From Ruminococcus sp. CAG:403 (GTDB lineage Bacteria; Bacillota; Clostridia; Oscillospirales; Ruminococcaceae), in assembly GCA_000437255.1 (NCBI GenBank), contig FR899104.1, positions 62,349 through 71,641 on the forward strand: DNA of 9,293 bases, read 5' to 3'. Shown in pieces: positions 4,978 to 9,293 of this stretch. The position numbers and the translations under genes are program-made. The notes beneath the pieces were generated by a model, which was given only the letters and a program-made list of their open reading frames with translations, had not been told where the DNA came from and searched no databases. Positions within the stretch are counted from its first letter, which is position 1. Every line of letters begins with the position of its first letter.

Positions 4978-6741
4978 TTATCCTTTTCTGTTTTTACGGC
5001 TGTAGTTTTGTTTGCTGCCAGAGTTGTGGGAGTGGTTACGGGAGTGGTTATAAGAAGAACCTGACCGCCGTCCGGCCGCATGGCCACGCTGTTTGTGATT
5101 GCCGTCTGAAAAGCGTCCCTGTCTTCTGGAATAACCATTGTAGCCGTTTCCAGTGGTTTCATGTAGTTTTACGTGGACTTTTTTGCCGTTGATTTTTTCG
5201 TTTTCCATGGAGGAAAGTACCAGGTCTTTTTCTGCTGCCGGTACTTCTACCGTTGTATATTGATCGTAAATGTCAATTTTTCCAAACTCATTGCCGGAGA
5301 GCCCAGTTGCTTCTACCAAGGCACCCAGAATAAAGTTTGGCGCCATGTGATCCCGTCTGCCGGCGTTGATGTGTACCTTTACGGTTTGTGCCCCACGATG
5401 CTTGCCCTTTCGGATGGGCTTTGGCACATCAAACTGTGGAATGTTGGCGGTTGCTGCATCGATCTGCTGTTGCAGCAGCATAGCTAGAATGGTTTCTGCA
5501 CTGGTTTCCTGTTCTGCCAGCAGTGCTTGCGCCAGAGCGGCAGCATCTGCGCTTGGTTCAGCATTGCAGCGTGCCAGAAGTGATTCTTTTAAGGCAGAAA
5601 GACGTTCTGCACGAATTTCTTGTCTGGTTGGCAGTTCTATTTCTGTGATGGTTGCTTTGGTATATCGGGAAATGGCCTGCATCTCCAGTTCTTGTTTCCG
5701 ACCACTGAGAATGTTATATGCAGCGCCTTCTTTTCCGGCACGTCCGGTTCTTCCGATTCGATGAATATAATATTCGTGATCTTGCGGTAGATCATAGTTG
5801 AAAACAGCGTCTACGCCCTTGACATCAATGCCACGCGCTGCAACATCCGTTGCAATCAGAATGGTGTGGCGACCGCTTTTAAAACCATTCATGACCTGGG
5901 TGCGCTGCATTTGCTTCATATCTCCATGCAGACCAACCGCAGAGAATCCACGCAGGCAGAGTGCTTCCGTTAGCTCATCGACCATTTTCTTGGTGTTGCA
6001 GAAGATCATGGAAGAGGCAGGCTGCTTGGCAAGCAGCAGCAGGTGCAGCGCATCGGTTTTCCGTCCCATTGGTACGCTGACTTGATACTGCGCAATGGTA
6101 TCAACGGTTCGGTGTGCACTTGCAATCTGCACCAGTTCCGGATCAGTCTGGTACTGCTTGGTAATGGCGAGAATTGCAGGCGGCATGGTTGCGGAGAAGA
6201 GAACGGTCTGCCGCTGCGGCGGAGTCTGTTCCAAAACGGCTTCAATATCCTCCCGAAAGCCCATGTTCAGCATTTCGTCTGCTTCGTCCAGAACGATGGT
6301 TTGCAGGTTTTGTAATTTTAGAGTGCGCCGACGCAGGTGATCCAGAACTCGTCCTGGAGTACCTACTACGATATTGGCACCGCGCTTCAGAGCAGAAATC
6401 TGCCGTTCCATGCTGGAGCCGCCATAGACAGCTGTGGGCTTTACCCACTTTTTAAAGCGAGAAAACTTCTGAATTTCCTCACAAGCCTGCATGGCAAGTT
6501 CTCGTGTAGGGCAGAGGATGAGTGCGCATACAAAATCGCAGGCATCTCGATCAATTTGCTCAATAATCGGGATACTGAAAGCAGCTGTTTTTCCGGTTCC
6601 GGTATTGGATTTTCCGATGACGTCCTTTCCGCTGAGGAGAAGGGGGATGGCTTTTTCTTGAATTTCTGTCATTTCTGTAAAGTTGCATTGTTCCACGGCT
6701 TGTAAAACTTCCGGGGAGAGTGGGAGTGCTTCAAATTGCAT
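4978..6741 (-). CDS. DEAD-box ATP-dependent RNA helicase with DbpA-type RNA-binding domain
   Basis: RNA helicase likely acting on structured rRNA or mRNA in ribosome assembly and cold adaptation. In the 587 residues, RecA-like domain 1 carries the Q-motif glutamine (Q28), motif I SNTGTGKT (45-52), PTREL (78-82), GG (107-108), TPGR (128-131), DEAD (152-155) and SAT (183-185). Domain 2 has HGDM (272-275), ATDVAARGID (297-306) and HRIGRTGR (327-334). A helical region (about 370-435) links to a DbpA-like RNA-binding domain (about 453-527, starting VKVHINAG), which in DbpA/YxiN recognises 23S rRNA. The last 55 residues are basic and rich in Gly, Ser, Asn, His and Arg, and are probably disordered. 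Motif I starts with Ser where most members have Ala. AAAGGA lies upstream of the ATG. CshA/DeaD or DbpA naming is unsettled, so no symbol is given. Confidence 0.95.
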   Translation of the reverse strand: MQFEALPLSPEVLQAVEQCNFTEMTEIQEKAIPLLLSGKDVIGKSNTGTGKTAAFSIPIIEQIDRDACDFVCALILCPTRELAMQACEEIQKFSRFKKWVKPTAVYGGSSMERQISALKRGANIVVGTPGRVLDHLRRRTLKLQNLQTIVLDEADEMLNMGFREDIEAVLEQTPPQRQTVLFSATMPPAILAITKQYQTDPELVQIASAHRTVDTIAQYQVSVPMGRKTDALHLLLLAKQPASSMIFCNTKKMVDELTEALCLRGFSAVGLHGDMKQMQRTQVMNGFKSGRHTILIATDVAARGIDVKGVDAVFNYDLPQDHEYYIHRIGRTGRAGKEGAAYNILSGRKQELEMQAISRYTKATITEIELPTRQEIRAERLSALKESLLARCNAEPSADAAALAQALLAEQETSAETILAMLLQQQIDAATANIPQFDVPKPIRKGKHRGAQTVKVHINAGRRDHMAPNFILGALVEATGLSGNEFGKIDIYDQYTTVEVPAAEKDLVLSSMENEKINGKKVHVKLHETTGNGYNGYSRRQGRFSDGNHKQRGHAAGRRSGSSYNHSRNHSHNSGSKQNYSRKNRKG

Positions 6742-6783
6742 ATTGCGTTCCTTTCTATGAAAGTACGAATTTCATCGAATCGT

Positions 6784-6811
6784 GTTAAATAGGTGGAAAA
6801 TGGTTGGACAA
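6784..6811 (-). promoter_or_regulatory. Weak candidate promoter of the DEAD-box helicase gene
   Basis: On the minus strand TTGTCC (6806-6811), a 16-base spacer, then TTTAAC (6784-6789), each matching four of six consensus bases. It lies after the yebC terminator and would give a leader of about 35 bases. Nothing better is visible between the two genes. A different sigma factor or read-through from yebC is also possible. Confidence 0.25.
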
Positions 6812-6838
6812 GATGGAGTCCGTGCTTTCGCCAGATTC

Positions 6839-6869
6839 AAACCTGTTTTCTGCTGAACGCAGACAGGTT
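6839..6869. repeat. Inverted repeat between yebC terminator and helicase gene
   Basis: AACCTGT (6839-6845) pairs with ACAGGTT (6863-6869), with an inner CTGC/GCAG pair set inside and a TTT bulge on one arm. There is no T-tract on either side, so it is not a standard terminator. It lies just beyond the yebC terminator in the direction of the helicase. It could be an operator, an RNA leader element or a second, weaker stop; I cannot decide. Confidence 0.4.
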
Positions 6870-6871
6870 CT

Positions 6872-6914
6872 TAGAGAAAAAGAAGCAGGCGCATCCTGTA
6901 ACAGATACGCCTGC
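6872..6914 (-). terminator. Terminator of the obg-mrnC-yebC operon
   Basis: On the minus strand a GC-rich stem, GCAGGCGTAT with ATGCGCCTGC (one G-U pair), extends by CTG/CAG over a bulged G to a 3-base loop (6885-6914), then a T-rich tail (TTCTTTTTCT). It starts about 15 bases after the yebC stop codon. Confidence 0.85.
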
Positions 6915-6929
6915 GGTATCATTGATGGG

Positions 6930-7670
6930 TTATTCGTCATCATCTTCTGGCATATTCCAGTTATGATATACATTTTGTACGTCGTCATTTTCTTCCAGAT
7001 GTTCCAGCAGCAGATTCATCTTCTTGATCTGATCCGGGTCGGTCAGTGTGGTGTAAGTGGACGGAATTTGTTCCACTTCTGCGGAAACAACATGGTAACC
7101 CTTTTCAGTCAATCCTTCCCGCAGTCCACGCAGGGCAGCTGGTTCGCAGGAAACTTCGATGAAATCGTCTTCCACAGACAGATCATCTGCATCGAATTCA
7201 AAGCAGTCCTCCATGACCGTATCTTCATCCAGACCGGTATTTTCAATCAGAACAATGCCCTTCTGAGAGAACAGGAAGGAAACACAGCCAGATGTGCCCA
7301 GGTTGCCGCCAAACTTATCAAAATAGTGACGGATATCACCGGCAGTCCGGTTCTTATTATCGGTCAGACAATCGACAATCACAGCAACACCATTGGGGCC
7401 GTAGCCTTCATAGATGATGGTTTCATAATTGTTTTTGTCGCCTTCACCAGCCGCTTTCTTGATGACACGTTCGATGTTGTCGTTGGGGACGTTATTGGAC
7501 TTTGCCTTTGCAATCAAATCACGCAGTTTGGCATTGCTGGCAGGGTCTGCACCGCCTTCCTTAACGCAAACGGTGATTTCCCGTCCGATTTTGGTGAAGA
7601 TTTTTCCCTTAGCGGCATCTGTCGCTTCTTTTTTTCGTTTGATATTATTCCATTTTGAATGCCCTGACAT
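6930..7670 (-). CDS. yebC: YebC/PmpR family protein (TACO1 homologue)
   Basis: Member of the conserved YebC family, long annotated as a transcriptional regulator. More recent work on bacterial YebC and mitochondrial TACO1 supports a ribosome-linked role relieving stalling at proline-rich stretches. The 246-residue protein opens with the signature MSGHSKWNNIKRKK and KGKIFTKIGREI. It shows the three expected parts: the N-terminal helical domain (about 1-78), the domain with YEGYGPNGVAVIVDC (88-102) and NKNRTAGDIRHYF (105-117), and an alpha/beta C-terminal part ending in an acidic tail (EDDDE). Length matches the family. The reading frame is open for another 34 codons upstream, but the ATG at 7670 has AGGAGGG six bases before it and begins the conserved motif. 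It follows mrnC by 11 bases and is last in the operon. Confidence 0.95.
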   Translation of the reverse strand: MSGHSKWNNIKRKKEATDAAKGKIFTKIGREITVCVKEGGADPASNAKLRDLIAKAKSNNVPNDNIERVIKKAAGEGDKNNYETIIYEGYGPNGVAVIVDCLTDNKNRTAGDIRHYFDKFGGNLGTSGCVSFLFSQKGIVLIENTGLDEDTVMEDCFEFDADDLSVEDDFIEVSCEPAALRGLREGLTEKGYHVVSAEVEQIPSTYTTLTDPDQIKKMNLLLEHLEENDDVQNVYHNWNMPEDDDE

Positions 7671-7676
7671 GGGTAT

Positions 7677-7683
7677 CCCTCCT
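7677..7683 (-). promoter_or_regulatory. Ribosome binding site of yebC overlapping the mrnC stop
   Basis: AGGAGGG with a 6-base spacer to the ATG at 7670. It shares two bases with the mrnC stop codon (7682-7684), which suggests translational coupling and rejects the upstream in-frame starts. Confidence 0.75.
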
Positions 7684-8083
7684 ATTCCTGTGGTTCTGTT
7701 TCGCAAATATATTGAAAAATAGCGGTTAACCGATCCTGCCGCTTCAGGACATGCAGATAGCCAAACAGACATTCCAATCCGGTTGCCTTTCGGTAATCGG
7801 AACAGGAAGCATGCTTGGGAATGGCATTCCCGGTTGCATTGCGGCCTCTTCGGTAGATGGCTGCTTCTTCTTCGGAAAGAATGGTTTGGATGCGATCAGC
7901 GGCGGCAGCCTGATAAGCAGCGCAGACTTTTTGAATCTTTGCCGCATGCAGCTGCCCAGCAGGCATGTTTGCGTGCAGCAAGAGGTGTTCCCGCATCATC
8001 ACTTCATATACACTATCGCCCAGAAAGGCCAATGCCAGCGGACTATACTGTTTGGCTTCCTGTGGGGTGCAAATTGTGTTCAT
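7682..8083 (-). CDS. mrnC: Mini-ribonuclease III (23S rRNA maturation)
   Basis: RNase III-fold enzyme without a double-stranded RNA-binding domain, which in B. subtilis trims the 23S rRNA precursor ends with help from ribosomal protein L3. The 133-residue protein has the family motifs LAFLGDSVYE (18-27, catalytic Asp23), the RRGRNA motif (78-83), KHASCSDYRKATGLECLFGYL (90-110, catalytic Glu104) and nothing else, matching the usual length of about 130-145. AAAGGGG with a 7-base spacer precedes the ATG. The gene starts 15 bases after obg and is followed 11 bases later by yebC, so it sits inside a ribosome-related operon. In many Firmicutes mrnC lies next to cysS instead, so the position beside obg is less usual. 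Confidence 0.95.
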   Translation of the reverse strand: MNTICTPQEAKQYSPLALAFLGDSVYEVMMREHLLLHANMPAGQLHAAKIQKVCAAYQAAAADRIQTILSEEEAAIYRRGRNATGNAIPKHASCSDYRKATGLECLFGYLHVLKRQDRLTAIFQYICETEPQE

Positions 8084-8098
8084 TTTGCCGCCCCTTTC

Positions 8099-9293
8099 TT
8101 AGGATACAAAGTCAAATTCAAAGCCCAGAATGTCAACAGTATCACCTTCCTGAATCCCCATTTCCTCCAAACGTGCAATAATTCCGCTGTTGCGCAGAAC
8201 ACGCTGGAAGTATTGCAGGGAAGAATAGTCTTCCATATTGACGGTACGGAGGATGGGTTCCAGCCACTTTGCATCCACATAATAGATGCCATCTTCCACT
8301 GCAACATCGAATTTTTCGTGCAGGGAAGCCTCCTGTTCCAGTTCTTCCGGTGTAATGGGATCCGGCTGGAATTCCAAAATCGGCGGAAGTTCTGCAAGAC
8401 GACTTGCAGTTGCCTGTACCAATTCTGCGGTTCCCTGGGTGGTAGCAGCAGAGATGGGGAAGAAGGGGATGCCTTTTTCCGCTGCATATGCTTTCAGGCG
8501 ATCAATTTGTTCTGGTGTGGCAAGATCACACTTGTTGGCGGCAAGAAGCTGCGGACGTTTTGCCAGATCTTCGCTGAAGCGTTCCAATTCTGTTTGAATG
8601 GTTTCGTAATCTTCAATCGGATCTCGTCCTTCCATGCCGGATGCATCCACAACATGGATGATTAAGCGGCAGCGTTCCACGTGCCGTAAGAACTCATGTC
8701 CCAATCCAACGCCATCGCTGGCACCTTCAATCAAACCGGGAATGTCTGCCATGACGAAAGACTGTTCTTCCGCTACACGTACCACGCCCAATACAGGGGT
8801 AATGGTTGTGAAATGGTAATTGGCAATTTTCGGTTTAGCAGCGCTGACTACAGAAATCAGCGTGGATTTTCCAACATTTGGATATCCTACAAGTCCGACA
8901 TCAGCCAGCAGCTTGAGTTCCAAGGTGACTTCAAATTCTTCTCCCGGGAAGCCAGGCTTTGCAAAACGTGGAATTTGACGGGTAGAGGTGGCAAAGTGAA
9001 TGTTTCCCTTTCCGCCGCGACCGCCTTTTGCCAGAACCTTTGGTTCATCGGTAGAGAGGTCTGCCATAATCCGGCCCGTTGCAGCGTTGCGGATCACGGT
9101 TCCACGGGGAACCCGAATGATCAGATCCGGTGCGCTTCTTCCGGTACAATTCCGAGCACCGCCATTTTCCCCTCGCTGTGCCACATATTTTCTTTGATAG
9201 CGGAAGTCAATCAGCGTGGAGAAGTTATCGTCTACCTGAAAGATGATGTCGCCGCCTTTTCCGCCGTCTCCGCCGTCCGGTCCACCGGCTGCC
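8099..9293 (-). CDS. obg: GTPase Obg/CgtA, 5' end outside the window
   Basis: Essential GTPase that binds the 50S subunit late in assembly and is linked to the stringent and stress response. The 397 visible residues start inside the glycine-rich Obg domain (GGPDGGDGGKGGD near residues 3-15) and lack roughly the first 25-30 residues. The GTPase motifs follow: G1 GYPNVGKST (136-144), G2 TTITP (162-166), G3 DIPG (183-186), G4 NKCD (253-256) and G5 SAAT (281-284). The C-terminal OCT domain (about 326-397) ends in ILGFEFDFVS. The reading frame stays open to the window edge, so the GTG at 9184 is an internal valine, not a start. In Firmicutes obg usually follows rplU-rpmA, which predicts those genes beyond the edge; that is inference. 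Confidence 0.97.
   Translation of the reverse strand, partial: AAGGPDGGDGGKGGDIIFQVDDNFSTLIDFRYQRKYVAQRGENGGARNCTGRSAPDLIIRVPRGTVIRNAATGRIMADLSTDEPKVLAKGGRGGKGNIHFATSTRQIPRFAKPGFPGEEFEVTLELKLLADVGLVGYPNVGKSTLISVVSAAKPKIANYHFTTITPVLGVVRVAEEQSFVMADIPGLIEGASDGVGLGHEFLRHVERCRLIIHVVDASGMEGRDPIEDYETIQTELERFSEDLAKRPQLLAANKCDLATPEQIDRLKAYAAEKGIPFFPISAATTQGTAELVQATASRLAELPPILEFQPDPITPEELEQEASLHEKFDVAVEDGIYYVDAKWLEPILRTVNMEDYSSLQYFQRVLRNSGIIARLEEMGIQEGDTVDILGFEFDFVS

Noticed and set aside
6804..7658. Long plus-strand open frame (284 codons) opposite yebC
   Set aside because: It is the exact antisense of yebC, which has clear family motifs, a ribosome binding site and a terminator. The plus-strand frame has no recognisable domain and no ribosome binding site that I can see.
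7671..7772. 34-residue N-terminal extension of yebC
   Set aside because: It overlaps the end of mrnC, shows no homology to the family, and the ATG at 7670 has a strong ribosome binding site and starts the conserved YebC motif.
7751..8665. Long plus-strand open frame (304 codons) opposite mrnC and obg
   Set aside because: It spans the end of one real gene and the start of another on the other strand, its translation is low in recognisable motifs, and both minus-strand genes are unambiguous.
9182..9184. GTG as start codon of obg
   Set aside because: The conserved glycine-rich Obg domain continues in frame upstream to the window edge, so this codon is an internal valine.
1..9293. CRISPR array, insertion sequence, toxin-antitoxin or phage-defence system
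   Set aside because: Looking through both strands I found no regularly spaced repeats, transposase motifs, terminal inverted repeats with target duplications, or paired small genes of that kind.

Overview
The window looks like chromosomal DNA of a Gram-positive Firmicute, most likely a clostridial gut-type bacterium of the Ruminococcaceae/Oscillospiraceae kind; the family-level placement is inference. The signs are a DnaD-domain protein next to a DnaI/DnaC-type helicase loader, a YtrA-type GntR regulator with an ABC exporter, a Mini-III ribonuclease, moderate GC, TTGACA/TATAAT promoters, AGGAGG-type ribosome binding sites, and tRNA genes that all encode their own CCA. All eight protein genes lie on the minus strand. 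Two tRNAs lie on the plus strand and one on the minus strand.

Layout, left to right. (1) 36-1925: an autoregulated ABC-exporter operon read leftwards, GntR/YtrA-type repressor, then ATPase, then a small six-helix permease. It starts from a textbook promoter whose -10 box lies inside a perfect 10-4-10 palindrome, the likely operator. (2) 1975-4164: a two-gene replication operon, dnaD-like then dnaI/dnaC-like, ended by a strong terminator. Its likely promoter overlaps the promoter of the divergent tRNA-Leu gene. (3) 4110-4889: three separate single-tRNA units, Leu(CAA), Arg(ACG) and Lys(UUU). Each has an almost identical strong promoter (CTTGACA, 17 bases, extended TGn-TATAAT) and its own terminator. 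A 163-base stretch between two converging tRNA terminators (4276-4438) holds a chain of small hairpins that I cannot explain. (4) 4931-6741: a DEAD-box RNA helicase with a DbpA-type RNA-binding domain and a basic, low-complexity tail. (5) 6872-9293: an obg - mrnC - yebC operon with tight, translation-coupled junctions; obg runs off the right edge.

The right half is a translation and ribosome-assembly neighbourhood: Obg acts on 50S assembly, Mini-III matures 23S rRNA, YebC is a translation factor or regulator, and the helicase belongs to a group that remodels rRNA. The middle supplies helicase loading for replication, and the left is an envelope/antibiotic-response type exporter. I found no mobile element, CRISPR array, phage gene or clear new system. 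The best leads are regulatory: the operator on the -10 box, the overlapping divergent promoters at dnaD/tRNA-Leu, and the structured orphan intergenic region.
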